NCBI GenBank assembly: GCA_000145985.1
Contig: CP002098.1
Coordinates: 1,406,501-1,470,500, forward strand
Reading direction: 5' to 3'
From: Ignisphaera aggregans DSM 17230
Lineage (GTDB): Archaea > Thermoproteota > Thermoprotei_A > Sulfolobales > Ignisphaeraceae
DNA: 64,000 bases
Of the stretch, positions 18,174 to 26,680 are shown one piece after another. Position 1 is the first letter of the stretch; each line of letters begins with the position of its first letter. The position numbers were made by a program, and so were the translations under genes. Below the pieces are notes generated by a model. It was not told where the DNA came from. It was given only the letters and a program-made list of their open reading frames with translations, and made no database searches.

Positions 18174-18200
18174 ACTTTAAATATTTTAAATATTTAAAGT
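18174..18200. promoter_or_regulatory. Perfect 11-bp palindrome over the alaX/DUF4443 promoter region
   Basis: ACTTTAAATAT, 5 bases, then ATATTTAAAGT: an exact inverted repeat. It lies 35 bases upstream of the alaX start codon and overlaps a TTTAAATA TATA-like core readable on both strands. A palindrome placed over a TATA box beside a regulator gene (18262) is a good candidate operator, although AT-rich TATA sequences are partly self-complementary by nature. Confidence 0.5.
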
Positions 18201-18261
18201 AATTTTACGTTTAAACTTTTTGAATAAATGTTGTGAGCCATAATTTCTATGGGGAAGGAAA

Positions 18262-18903
18262 ATGGTTGAGGAAAATTTGAGAGAAGTTTTATCAGCAATT
18301 ACATCACCAAGAAAAGGCGTTAAACCTTCTTTTGAATTATATCATGTCATTAAATTGTTTTTATTACTCGACTTAAAGGAACCTATAGGTAGAAATTTAC
18401 TTTCTAAGGAATTGGGTTTAGGTATTACATCTATAAGAACATTAATAAAAAGGTTGAGGCAATACAGACTTATTGATGTTGATATTGTAGGAGGATGTTT
18501 TCTAACAGAAAAAGGAAGAGAAATTGTCTCAAAAATTAAGAAGAACATTAATAAAATTGCTGATGTATCAACAATTATTGATAATGATTTAAAGATATGT
18601 AATTACGCTTTTGCAGCTCTCCTAACAAAGTTTAGGCTTAGAGCAGAGAGTATAGGAATTGCAAATATTAGAGATATGGCAATTAGGAATGGTGCTAAAG
18701 CAGCTTTAGTTATCTTTATTAAGAATTCCAAGGCCTATTTACCACCAGATGAAAGTATTAATGAGGAACGCTATAAATCTTTGTATAGAATTAAAAATTT
18801 CCTAGATGCCAGCGAAGATGATGTAATAATAGTTACGTTTTCAGATGATAGAATTACTGCTGAGAAAGCCTTATATAATACTATAGTAGAACTTATTTCC
18901 TGA
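18262..18903 (+). CDS. DUF4443-type winged-helix transcriptional regulator
   Basis: A 213-residue protein with an N-terminal winged helix (about residues 25-90, PIGRNLLSKELGLGITSIRTLIKRLRQYRLIDV then a wing VGGCFLTEKGREIV) and a C-terminal alpha/beta ligand-binding-like domain (about 110-213) matching archaeal DUF4443 proteins. Ligand unknown. The ATG follows a Shine-Dalgarno-like GGGGAAGG. It sits next to a palindromic promoter element and 49 bases upstream of HMG-CoA reductase on the same strand, so it could control itself, alaX or the mevalonate gene. Confidence 0.75.
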   Translation: MVEENLREVLSAITSPRKGVKPSFELYHVIKLFLLLDLKEPIGRNLLSKELGLGITSIRTLIKRLRQYRLIDVDIVGGCFLTEKGREIVSKIKKNINKIADVSTIIDNDLKICNYAFAALLTKFRLRAESIGIANIRDMAIRNGAKAALVIFIKNSKAYLPPDESINEERYKSLYRIKNFLDASEDDVIIVTFSDDRITAEKALYNTIVELIS

Positions 18904-18952
18904 TTAACTTATAGAAAATGAATAAATTATAGATTGATGTAGGTGTATATAA

Positions 18953-20236
18953 ATGGAGCAAGAAGGTATAAAAACATCTAGAATACAAGGATTCTATAAG
19001 CTCTCCATAGATGAACGATTGAAAATAGTCAAAGAAATAGCAAATTTGACAGATGAAGAAGTTAATTTATTGAGAAATTTTGGGAATCTTGATCCAAAAA
19101 TAGCTGATTCTATGATTGAAAATGTTATAGGTGCAATGTCTTATCCATTTGCTGTTGCAGTTAACTTTAAAATAAATGGAAAGGACTATCTAGTTCCAAT
19201 GGTTATTGAGGAACCCAGTGTAGTAGCAGCAGCAAGTAATGCTGCTAGAATGCTACGTGAAGGTGAAGGTATAAGAGCATTAGCTGATAAACAGTATATG
19301 ATTGGTCAAATCCATATACTAAACCCCAAATCTCCTTATACTGCTATAAATGAGATTCTACTTCATAAGGAGGAGATACTTGAAGCAGCTAATGCAACAA
19401 ATAATACTCTTAGAAAACTTGGTGGTGGTGCTAAAGATATTGAGGTTAGAATTGTAGAGACTAGGAGGGGTATATCTATCATTGTTCATTTAATTGTCGA
19501 CGTTCTTGATGCAATGGGCGCTAATACGGTGAATACTATGGCAGAAGCTGTCGCTCCAATGATAGAGAGAATAACTGGTGGAGAAGCTAGGCTAAAGATA
19601 GTTTCAAACTATGCTATATACAGGTTAGTAAGAGCATGGGTAAGGGTTTCACCAGATGCTATAGGCGGAAGAGATGTAGCGGAAAAAATAGTTGATGCAA
19701 GTGCCTTAGCAGAAGCAGATCCATTTAGAGCTGTAACACATAACAAAGGCATTATGAATGGTATTATAGCAGTTGCACTTGCAACGGCACAGGATCATAG
19801 AGCAATTGAGGCAGGAGCCCACGCATATGCCGCTCGTAGTGGTACATATAAACCCTTAAGTAGATGGGATATAGATAGTGATGGCTATCTCACAGGGTTT
19901 TTAGAAATACCACTACAGGTTGGAATAGTTGGAGGAGCAGTAAAGACTCACCCGATAGCTAGAATTGCTCTTAAAATACTAAATATTAAATCAGCTAAAG
20001 AGTTGGCAGAGGTTATGGCAGCAGTAGGTTTAGCTCAGAATTTTGCTGCTCTAAGGGCTTTAGTAACAGAAGGTATTCAGCGAGGCCATATGAAGTTGCA
20101 TGCTAGAAATCTTGCTATTTTAGCAGGTGCAACAGGAGAGCTCGTAGAAATTGTTGCTGAGCAAATGATAAAGGAGGGTAAGATAAGCTTTGACTATGCA
20201 AAGGAGTTAGTAGAGAAGTATACTAGCCATGGTTAA
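18953..20236 (+). CDS. hmgA: HMG-CoA reductase (class II-like)
   Basis: This enzyme reduces HMG-CoA to mevalonate, committing carbon to archaeal isoprenoid lipids. Motifs include ENVIG with catalytic Glu (about residue 59), EEPSVVAAASNAAR, DAMGANTVNT, and the lysine-containing THNKGIMNG. The N-terminal FYKLSIDERLKIV and the absence of a membrane domain, together with overall sequence, resemble the Pseudomonas/Archaeoglobus class II enzymes more than the class I enzyme of Sulfolobus. Length 427 is normal for class II. Gene order regulator-hmgA suggests co-transcription. Confidence 0.93.
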   Translation: MEQEGIKTSRIQGFYKLSIDERLKIVKEIANLTDEEVNLLRNFGNLDPKIADSMIENVIGAMSYPFAVAVNFKINGKDYLVPMVIEEPSVVAAASNAARMLREGEGIRALADKQYMIGQIHILNPKSPYTAINEILLHKEEILEAANATNNTLRKLGGGAKDIEVRIVETRRGISIIVHLIVDVLDAMGANTVNTMAEAVAPMIERITGGEARLKIVSNYAIYRLVRAWVRVSPDAIGGRDVAEKIVDASALAEADPFRAVTHNKGIMNGIIAVALATAQDHRAIEAGAHAYAARSGTYKPLSRWDIDSDGYLTGFLEIPLQVGIVGGAVKTHPIARIALKILNIKSAKELAEVMAAVGLAQNFAALRALVTEGIQRGHMKLHARNLAILAGATGELVEIVAEQMIKEGKISFDYAKELVEKYTSHG

Positions 20237-20278
20237 CAGCTCTATTTCCTTAAACATATTTTCTAAGAGGTTCTATAA

Positions 20279-21004
20279 ATGGAGATAGTAGTAGATGCTA
20301 TATATGATTATAGATATCTTCTTACACGGGGCTATCCCATAGAACATGCACTCAATATAGTTTCATTAAAATATTCTCTTGATAAAAAGCAAAAACTATT
20401 CCTATATCGTTGTGTACACTCTAAGCAGCATGCCTATGAAACCAAGTCAAAGATAGTTAGGGATTCCTCAGAGATTGAGGGAATAGTAATGGATTTTTAT
20501 AATATATTGTTAACTAGTATTGAAGTATTTATGAAGAAAGAGGTTTTTCTCTGTGATGATTGTTTAATAAGAGATTTAAGGGGATCTAAAATTCACGCAG
20601 ATGAAGTTCCATTTATATCAACAATATTTTCAAGAATAGCAAATGCTATAAAGTTAATAGGATTTAAAAAAGTAATAGTGGTTGCTGATAAAAATATTAG
20701 CTATAGCATGGAATATCTAAGACTATTCACTGAGATTATGAATAGCTATGGAATTAATTGTTATGGAATATTATCTAAGACTACAGATAAAGATGTGATA
20801 GCTATTTCATCAGAGAATAGAAATATAGCTGTTGCAACTACAGATATAGTGATAATCAGAAATGCTTTAAGAATATATCCATTAATTAACTGTATGATTT
20901 CAATATATAGAGATGAATATAGAATATTTGATGTATCTACAATACTAGGTGAAGACTGTTCTTCTTACATAGATAAGAAGTGTATAGATGCCATAGATAA
21001 GTAG
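20279..21004 (+). CDS. DUF434 protein with DUF5616-like C-terminus
   Basis: The first 60 residues (DYRYLLTRGYPIEHALNIVSLKYSLDKKQKLFLYRCVHS) match the archaeal DUF434 domain, a small predicted RNA/nucleotide-associated domain. The remaining 180 residues (IEGIVMDFYNILLTSIEVF, CDDCLIRDLRGSK) resemble the companion domain, with alternating beta strands and an HAD- or PIN-like pattern of acidic residues; I cannot identify catalytic residues with confidence. It follows hmgA by 42 bases. Its last 60 bases overlap the convergent membrane-protein gene. Confidence 0.75.
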   Translation: MEIVVDAIYDYRYLLTRGYPIEHALNIVSLKYSLDKKQKLFLYRCVHSKQHAYETKSKIVRDSSEIEGIVMDFYNILLTSIEVFMKKEVFLCDDCLIRDLRGSKIHADEVPFISTIFSRIANAIKLIGFKKVIVVADKNISYSMEYLRLFTEIMNSYGINCYGILSKTTDKDVIAISSENRNIAVATTDIVIIRNALRIYPLINCMISIYRDEYRIFDVSTILGEDCSSYIDKKCIDAIDK

Positions 21005-21460
21005 TATAAATGATAATAGCAATGGAATGCTAAAAGATATTGTATAAAATTCTGAACAATTTTGAGGAATAGAACAACTGATGAATATTAGTGATGGTGG
21101 TATAATGAAAAAATATCCTGATTTTAGATGTTGTATCTCCCTCAATGCTCCAAAAATCATATATAGAGAGGTCAGAAATAGGATTAATATAAAAAGATAT
21201 GTTCTTAATCCATAATGTCTAGGAATAATTTCAAAGATTATGAGCAGTATTAGTATTGAGTAGAACGAGTATATGAAGACATTATTCATAGTACTAGATA
21301 CTTGATATACCATACTAATATCTATAAACATGGCAATAATGTATAAAGTTATAACAATTATAGAAGGTATTAAAGCAATCATTATTTTTATTATATCTAT
21401 AATATTATGTGATTGTCTTAGCTCATTAGATAGCCCCACTTCACTATCTGTAGCATCCAA
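20945..21460 (-). CDS. Unknown polytopic membrane protein
   Basis: A 171-residue protein with about five hydrophobic helices (near residues 20-47, 60-79, 88-107, 115-130 and 145-165) and short charged loops. No family recognised. It converges with and overlaps the DUF434 gene by 60 bases, which reduces confidence slightly, but the regular alternation of helices and the ATG start (MDATDSEVG) favour a real gene. Confidence 0.5.
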   Translation of the reverse strand: MDATDSEVGLSNELRQSHNIIDIIKIMIALIPSIIVITLYIIAMFIDISMVYQVSSTMNNVFIYSFYSILILLIIFEIIPRHYGLRTYLFILILFLTSLYMIFGALREIQHLKSGYFFIIPPSLIFISCSIPQNCSEFYTISFSIPLLLSFILLIYGIYTLLIYVRRTVFT

Positions 21461-21493
21461 TGATCATCACATTAATTATGACTCAAAATTTTA

Positions 21494-21567
<74 letters not shown>

Positions 21568-21593
21568 TTCACGTAGTATTTTATGGGTTAGGA

Positions 21594-21601
21594 TTTTATA
21601 T
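21594..21601 (-). promoter_or_regulatory. TATA box of the CAU tRNA
   Basis: On the minus strand, ATATAAAA is centred about 30 bases upstream of the first base of the tRNA (21567), a good match to the archaeal consensus. Confidence 0.6.
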
Positions 21602-21730
21602 CTTACGCAAAATTATTTATATAATTAGGAATTGAATGTAATTATAATAATTTAGCGCTAAAAATTGGTGATTTAAATCAATGAGTAATATATTTGATAC
21701 TCTCTATAGCTCGTTATTTACCTCTATAAG

Positions 21731-21850
21731 TTATTTTCTTTTAGCATATTTACTAGATTTCTTTGTACCTTCAATACCAAACATTATATGGGCTATATAG
21801 CTATTCCATGATTTAAATACCCTTCCACATCTTTTACATATATATACCAT
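21731..21850 (-). CDS. Mini zinc-finger-like protein (39 aa)
   Basis: The reading frame extends upstream to 21991, but the ATG at 21850 gives a compact basic protein starting MVYICKRCGRVFKSWNSYIA with a CxxC pair and a following His spaced as in the first half of a C2H2 finger; no second His follows at the usual spacing. A TATA-like TATATTTAAA (21871-21880) is centred 26 bases before this ATG, so it would be a leaderless transcript. This also avoids overlap with the divergent PAC2 gene at 21955. Small CxxC proteins like this are common in crenarchaea as predicted DNA- or RNA-binding factors. Confidence 0.55.
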   Translation of the reverse strand: MVYICKRCGRVFKSWNSYIAHIMFGIEGTKKSSKYAKRK

Positions 21851-21954
21851 GAATCCCTTACTATAGGAGATATATTTAAATGGTTCTGAACCATTATTTA
21901 TATTACACAAATATTTATAACTATTCTGGGAATATGTATTAGATGTGAGACATA

Positions 21955-22722
21955 ATGTGGAAGCTCTATTTGTATGAAGAGATTGAACCAAGTGAGAATT
22001 CTATAGCTATAGTAGGATTTCCTGGTATGGGGTTAGTTGGAAAGACATCAGTGGATTATATTATAAAGTCGTTGAATTCTCGTCATGTTGCAAGTATTTA
22101 TGGTACTAGATTTCCTGCCCATCTCTTGATTAAACATGGTGGTATTGGTGATATGTATAAGGTTGATCTATTCTATGCAAAGAAGAATGGCTTAGGAATA
22201 TACATTGTTACAGGTGATACTCAACCACCTAGTGATTCTGATCAACATAGTTTAGCTAGATTCATTGTTTCTAGGCTAAAGAGATTTGGGGTTAAGGAGG
22301 TTATAGCTGCAGCTGCATATGTTTCAGATGCTATTGTACCTACAAGAAAGATTTATGTTGTTGGTAACAACAGCAAGGAGATACAGAAATATGTTTTAAG
22401 AGGTGCTGAAACATTGAATGAGGGAGTGATAAGCGGTATAAATGGTATTATTGTCGGATGGGCAACACTATATAAGATTAATAGTGTATGTCTTCTTGGT
22501 GAAACATGGAGAAGCATAGTAGAGCTAAACTATATAGATTATAAAGCTGCAAGTCTTATAGTAAATATCATTAATGATGTCTGGAATCTGAATATAGATT
22601 TAAGAGACCTTATTGAAAAGGGCGATATGGTTGAAAAAGAGGTTATCAACATAGTTGAAAGATATGCACAACAAAGACAAGGAAGAGAAGGGTCAGAAAG
22701 AATGCCATATTATATCACTTAA
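21955..22722 (+). CDS. PAC2 family (proteasome assembly chaperone-like) protein
   Basis: A 255-residue protein of the PAC2/DUF75 ATP-grasp-unrelated family. Support: SIAIVGFPGMGLVGKTSVDYII at about residues 17-38, ASIYGTRFPAHLLI, VTGDTQPPSDSDQH and the GINGIIVGWA stretch. Archaeal homologues are related to eukaryotic proteasome assembly chaperone 2 and to PbaA/PbaB; a chaperone role for the proteasome is plausible but not proven for this protein. The last 25 residues are charged and helical. Confidence 0.85.
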   Translation: MWKLYLYEEIEPSENSIAIVGFPGMGLVGKTSVDYIIKSLNSRHVASIYGTRFPAHLLIKHGGIGDMYKVDLFYAKKNGLGIYIVTGDTQPPSDSDQHSLARFIVSRLKRFGVKEVIAAAAYVSDAIVPTRKIYVVGNNSKEIQKYVLRGAETLNEGVISGINGIIVGWATLYKINSVCLLGETWRSIVELNYIDYKAASLIVNIINDVWNLNIDLRDLIEKGDMVEKEVINIVERYAQQRQGREGSERMPYYIT

Positions 22723-22761
22723 CATTGTAAAACAATTTCATTATATGTGATGGAAGGTTTA

Positions 22762-23754
22762 TTATCTATGTAGATTAGATGAGATTTTCTTAAGCATATC
22801 TTTATACATAGCTATACTTTTTGTTTGTAGAGGGTCAATACCTCTTATATTTGCTAGCTTAATGCTAGTTAATCCTACTACTAATGAGCCATATAGATAT
22901 CTTTCAAGGAGACTACCTCTAAGCTGTAGTCTATATGTTTCAACACCATTTTCTTTAAGGTAATTCTCATAGAATTCTAGTAATTCATTTTCATAATCGA
23001 TATCTGAATTGATGATAAGCGTCTTATCTTTTATCTGTGTACCCTCCCATCCAACAATATCATTATGGAAGAGCTCAGGTGCTATTTCTACTCTTGCAAG
23101 CATTTTTGCATTTTCATTAAGCTCATTCTTTGTTCTAATAGCTAGTGCCTGATATCGTGTTGTAGCCACAATTGTAGGTATTTTAGAGTTCTTGAGAAAT
23201 TCAAAAAGTTTATCACTATCTCTCTGAGCTTCATCAATATTGTTAAGAATGTTTAATGCCTTAACGATATCCCCTTCCTCAAGTAGCTGAATACCACATG
23301 ATGATAGAAGCTTGAGAGAGGCTGTGAGCATCATTGGAAAAGCTGCTCTAGGCGCTAATCCCCCCACAACTGTTATATATGGCAATGAATTATCTTTAGC
23401 TATTTTTAGAAGCTCTCCTCCTGATGCAACAACACCTACTTTATCTGTTTTAGTTAGAGCTATTCTAGTTGCATTAATAGTTTCTAGGGTATTACCAGAA
23501 TAGCTTATTGATAAAACAAAGGTTTTTTCATCAATAATATTCTCTGGGATATAGAAATCCTTAACCACATTAACGCTAACCATCTGGTTATCAATAGATA
23601 GAGCTGATAGTACATCTCCAACAATACCACTACCACCCATACCCAATACAACAACCTTCTTAATATCTGTATATCTCTTTATATTAATAACCTCTTTCTT
23701 AAGCATCTCTATACTATATTCATACCACCTTAGATACATATCCAACATACTCAT
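22762..23754 (-). CDS. Bifunctional phosphoglucose/phosphomannose isomerase
   Basis: A 330-residue SIS-domain enzyme that interconverts fructose-6-P with glucose-6-P and mannose-6-P, the PGI/PMI type of crenarchaea. Motifs are VLGMGGSGIVGDVLSAL (about residues 34-50), SISYSGNTLETI (first SIS phosphosugar site), a glutamate in ELNENAKMLARVEIAPELFHND and the C-terminal histidine/lysine region near IDPLQTKSIAMYKDML. Length is normal. Convergent with the PAC2 gene. Confidence 0.92.
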   Translation of the reverse strand: MSMLDMYLRWYEYSIEMLKKEVINIKRYTDIKKVVVLGMGGSGIVGDVLSALSIDNQMVSVNVVKDFYIPENIIDEKTFVLSISYSGNTLETINATRIALTKTDKVGVVASGGELLKIAKDNSLPYITVVGGLAPRAAFPMMLTASLKLLSSCGIQLLEEGDIVKALNILNNIDEAQRDSDKLFEFLKNSKIPTIVATTRYQALAIRTKNELNENAKMLARVEIAPELFHNDIVGWEGTQIKDKTLIINSDIDYENELLEFYENYLKENGVETYRLQLRGSLLERYLYGSLVVGLTSIKLANIRGIDPLQTKSIAMYKDMLKKISSNLHR

Positions 23755-23874
23755 ATCCCTTATCCTATGACAATCTCAATGATCTGGTATAAAAGTTTTT
23801 ACTAAGATATAAAAACCCTAAAACTAGCTCCTAATACTACTGTCTTAGAAATATTGATTAGCGGGGTCTCTAAT

Positions 23875-24087
23875 ATGCCCATATTCGTATCAGACGAAAA
23901 AGAGTTTTTAGATGTAGCAAAGCGGGCTATTGAATGTAGAGTTAAAAAGAATGAAAAAGAAGGTATAGCTAAGGTAAAGGCCAGAACAAAGAGATATCTA
24001 TACACATTCGTAATAGGTTTAGACAAATTGAATGACTTTCTAAATAAATTAAAAAATGTGTGTAGCAATATTAAAGAGATAGAGTGA
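23875..24087 (+). CDS. rpl38e: Large-subunit ribosomal protein eL38
   Basis: A 70-residue protein starting MPIFVSDEKEFLDVAKRA, followed by a basic central segment and VKARTKRYLYTFVI, and ending NIKEIE. This matches eL38, a ribosomal protein shared by eukaryotes and part of the Crenarchaeota. An upstream in-frame ATG at 23854 adds seven residues not seen in eL38, so 23875 is preferred. The TGA stop lies inside the C box of a box C/D sRNA (24080-24140), so mRNA and sRNA share sequence. Confidence 0.88.
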   Translation: MPIFVSDEKEFLDVAKRAIECRVKKNEKEGIAKVKARTKRYLYTFVIGLDKLNDFLNKLKNVCSNIKEIE

Positions 24088-24140
24088 TGTATCTATTAAC
24101 CCCAGCTGATACTGTGATGATGGCTGGCGCGACTGAATAC
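24080..24140 (+). ncRNA. Box C/D guide sRNA overlapping the eL38 stop codon
   Basis: Elements in order: C box GTGATGT (24084-24090), a 15-nt guide, D' box CTGA (24106-24109), 4-nt spacer, C' box GTGATGA (24114-24120), a 12-nt guide TGGCTGGCGCGA, and D box CTGA (24133-24136). Three boxes are canonical and the C box differs in its last base. C/D sRNAs guide 2'-O-methylation of rRNA or tRNA five bases upstream of D or D'; the targets cannot be identified here. The RNA is downstream of and overlaps eL38 on the same strand, so processing from its transcript is likely. Confidence 0.8.
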
Positions 24141-24349
24141 AAAATATTTTTATCTTAAGATGAGTTCCTATCTATATAGAACCTCATATATAATTTATTA
24201 TATAGCTTAGAGTTACTAATATGTCTTTGTATATCTGTAGCATACTAGTTAGCTTGCAACAGAATCTTATGTATATAGCAAGAAAATGTAGCATATAAGC
24301 TTAAAAGGTAATAATATCAACATATAGGTAGTGGTATAAGTGAACACGT
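24141..24349. other. Intergenic leader region of the JAMM-like gene
   Basis: AT-rich. A TATA-like AAGCTTAAAAGGT lies near 24297-24309, about 45 bases before the start at 24350. No further RNA boxes or reading frames were found. Confidence 0.4.
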
Positions 24350-25042
24350 ATGGTTGTGATTAAAGAAGACATTATGGCTGCAATGTTATCAACAGCTTAT
24401 ACCATTCCCTCGCTTCTTGATCTCCATAAAAAGTTACCTCTGTTAGATCTAAGTTATGTAGAAAAATTTACTGGGATGTATGTGGATGAAGTACATAGTA
24501 TTTTAAAAGAAATGAATATTAAGCCATTACCAATGAGATATCTTAAAGAAGATATTTATACCTTATGTAGTGATATCCTTATCCATATTGGTCGATTTAG
24601 TGGAGGTTTAATACCTTCAGAGATACTATTATCTCAAGAGAGAGGCTGTAAAAAGATTCTTATGCTACATAGCCATCCAGTTCCTCTACCACTGCCAACA
24701 ATTGAGGATCTCATATCATCGAGTCAACTTGGCTATAGCATTGAGTGTGTTATAAGTAGAACTGATTATGGATTTGCAGAAATGTTATGTATTGAACCTA
24801 GAAACTCGTGGAACGATGTTATAAAGAATATGGAGAGTCATATTATGGAATTCTATAGCATTTTTAAGAAATATGTAGTACTAGAAGAAAAACAAGATAT
24901 GCTCTTTGTACCTTTTCCAAATAGATATGAGATTAAATCAGCTATTGATCTAATAAACAGTATAGTTGATAGTAAGGCTGAGATTATATATGCAGGATTT
25001 AACATGATAGATAAAACCTATATCTCCTATACCCTCTCATAA
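24350..25042 (+). CDS. JAB/MPN (JAMM) metalloprotease-like protein
   Basis: A 230-residue protein with the metal-binding JAMM signature LHSHPVPLPLPTIED at about residues 106-120: His107, His109 and Asp120, with a Thr at the usual Ser position. The spacing is that of the bacterial/archaeal HSHPxxxxxPSxxD type. Glu91 in LIPSEILL is a candidate catalytic Glu. The N-terminal 75 residues are helical and unusual for minimal JAMM enzymes. Such proteins cleave ubiquitin-like modifiers or act on thiocarboxylate carriers; which applies here is unknown. First codon is ATG in GTATGGTTGTG context; an ATG at 24374 is an alternative. Confidence 0.6.
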   Translation: MVVIKEDIMAAMLSTAYTIPSLLDLHKKLPLLDLSYVEKFTGMYVDEVHSILKEMNIKPLPMRYLKEDIYTLCSDILIHIGRFSGGLIPSEILLSQERGCKKILMLHSHPVPLPLPTIEDLISSSQLGYSIECVISRTDYGFAEMLCIEPRNSWNDVIKNMESHIMEFYSIFKKYVVLEEKQDMLFVPFPNRYEIKSAIDLINSIVDSKAEIIYAGFNMIDKTYISYTLS

Positions 25043-25137
25043 TAGTATATAGTCATAGTTTTCTACAGATACATTCCTGAGTAGATGTAGAGAATTGATG
25101 AATAGATCAAAATTCTTGTTCTTCAGCCTATAGAGGA

Positions 25138-25764
25138 TTAGTATGCTATAAGAGATTGATATAATGCTATAAGTGACTCTATTGTGTGCAACAATACTTC
25201 GTAAACCTTACCCATTGAAAAATCAAATATGTATACCGCATGTATGTGCTGCATCTTTAGTAATTCATCAGCATCTTCTTCAATAGAGTAGTACTTTCTT
25301 GCTATAGCTAATAATTCCTGTATCCGCTTCTTAGATCTATAATGACTAGGTCTAATAAGTTCTATAGGAATTAAAGGTATTATGCCATACGGATATGCAA
25401 ATGCTGCAGCCTTTATACCTGCTTTAGCTATTTGATACAACTTTTTTATATGTCTAGCTATTATGAATTCAGTCCAATTGCCTAAATATTCCATGGGAAT
25501 GGTATAGAATTCTATCTCTATACATATATCATGATTTCTGTGTCTAAGATATACATCACATTTGACATTATTGATTGTTTCTTCAATCAATATATATTCA
25601 TATCCTCTATTTCTAAAATAGGAATATAGAAGAATTTCAGCTAAGACATGGTTAAGAGGTATGTTTTTATCTTTCATAAGTCTAATTATCTTAATTATAG
25701 TGGGATCATGTAATGATATGTTGATCTTTGTGATAAATTCAGATATCTGTGTCAGTATATCCAT
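25138..25764 (-). CDS. Unknown protein with PD-(D/E)XK-like core
   Basis: A 208-residue protein. Near residues 55-85 it shows EETINNVKCDVYLRHRNHDI followed by CIEIEF, a beta-hairpin with Asp and a Glu-x-Glu that resembles the restriction-endonuclease fold, but the usual catalytic lysine is Glu. The helical C-terminal half lacks recognisable motifs. It may be a degenerate or non-catalytic nuclease fold. It converges with the JAMM-like gene and is divergent from the deacylase gene, 63 bases away. Confidence 0.55.
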   Translation of the reverse strand: MDILTQISEFITKINISLHDPTIIKIIRLMKDKNIPLNHVLAEILLYSYFRNRGYEYILIEETINNVKCDVYLRHRNHDICIEIEFYTIPMEYLGNWTEFIIARHIKKLYQIAKAGIKAAAFAYPYGIIPLIPIELIRPSHYRSKKRIQELLAIARKYYSIEEDADELLKMQHIHAVYIFDFSMGKVYEVLLHTIESLIALYQSLIAY

Positions 25765-25827
25765 ATCGACAAACCTTTAAAGTAGCTCTAGAGTTAGAGG
25801 TATTAAAATTGTATAGTGTGAATCTAT

Positions 25828-26679
25828 ATGGATATACTAATGGTGTATTCAGTTAATGATGTTGCTGGTGCGGGAATGGCTAAAAGACTTAGAGAGTATT
25901 TTAATTGTAGACCTCTTTCTAGTAGTCCTATCTCATTCAATGATATTAAACCTATAGAGATATTCTCATGTTCTGATTACGATACATTGTTACTGGGATT
26001 CAATGAGGATACCATCTACTTTGATTTTCTTTCAAGTATCACTAAATCTAAATCTATTATTGTATTATCAAAACATAGTTCTCAATCAGGTTTACCATCT
26101 CTAACTACACATCCCACTGGAAATCCTTGGGGTAGAAATGATTTTGGTGGAAGACCATGGGAGTTATCATTATCTAATCCAATATTTATGTGGCTATTCC
26201 TTAAAAATATAAAGAAGTTTAGTGATATATTACCACGATTTGAAATAAGTTATGAAGTTACACACCACGGCCCTACATCAATAAGAGTACCGCTAAGTTT
26301 TGTAGAGATAGGTAGTACTGAAAGTGAATGGAAAAATGAAATTGTTCAAGATATAATGGCTAGGGGTATAATGAAGACTATTGAGGATATGACTAATATT
26401 AATGATAAGCCATGCATAGCGACAGTAGGGTTTGGAGGCCCTCATTATGCCCCCATATTTACAAAACGTGCATTTGAATATTCTGAGTGCTATGGCCATA
26501 TGATACCTAACTACGTAATAAGAGAGTTGAGCGATATGGAGATTAAAAAGGTTGTAGAGTTAGCTTTATCATATACACCATATGTTGATAGAATAGTGAT
26601 TGAGAAGATTAGAAGTGATGCTAAGAGAATTATAACTGAGGTTGCTAGATCTAGAGGAATTGAGGTAGTAAAAATATAG
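25828..26679 (+). CDS. dtdA: D-aminoacyl-tRNA deacylase (archaeal DtdA/GEK1 type)
   Basis: The enzyme removes D-amino acids mischarged onto tRNA, preventing them entering translation. The 283-residue protein has LSKHSSQSGLPSLTTHPTGN, EVTHHGPT and VGFGGPHYAP, the conserved zinc-site motifs of the archaeal/plant family. Length is typical. It converges with the beta-CASP ribonuclease, with two bases between the stop codons. Confidence 0.93.
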   Translation: MDILMVYSVNDVAGAGMAKRLREYFNCRPLSSSPISFNDIKPIEIFSCSDYDTLLLGFNEDTIYFDFLSSITKSKSIIVLSKHSSQSGLPSLTTHPTGNPWGRNDFGGRPWELSLSNPIFMWLFLKNIKKFSDILPRFEISYEVTHHGPTSIRVPLSFVEIGSTESEWKNEIVQDIMARGIMKTIEDMTNINDKPCIATVGFGGPHYAPIFTKRAFEYSECYGHMIPNYVIRELSDMEIKKVVELALSYTPYVDRIVIEKIRSDAKRIITEVARSRGIEVVKI

Positions 26680-26680
26680 T

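Noticed and set aside
25090-25125. TTGATGA with an upstream CTGA between the JAMM-like and nuclease-like genes
   Set aside because: No D box follows at guide distance on either strand.
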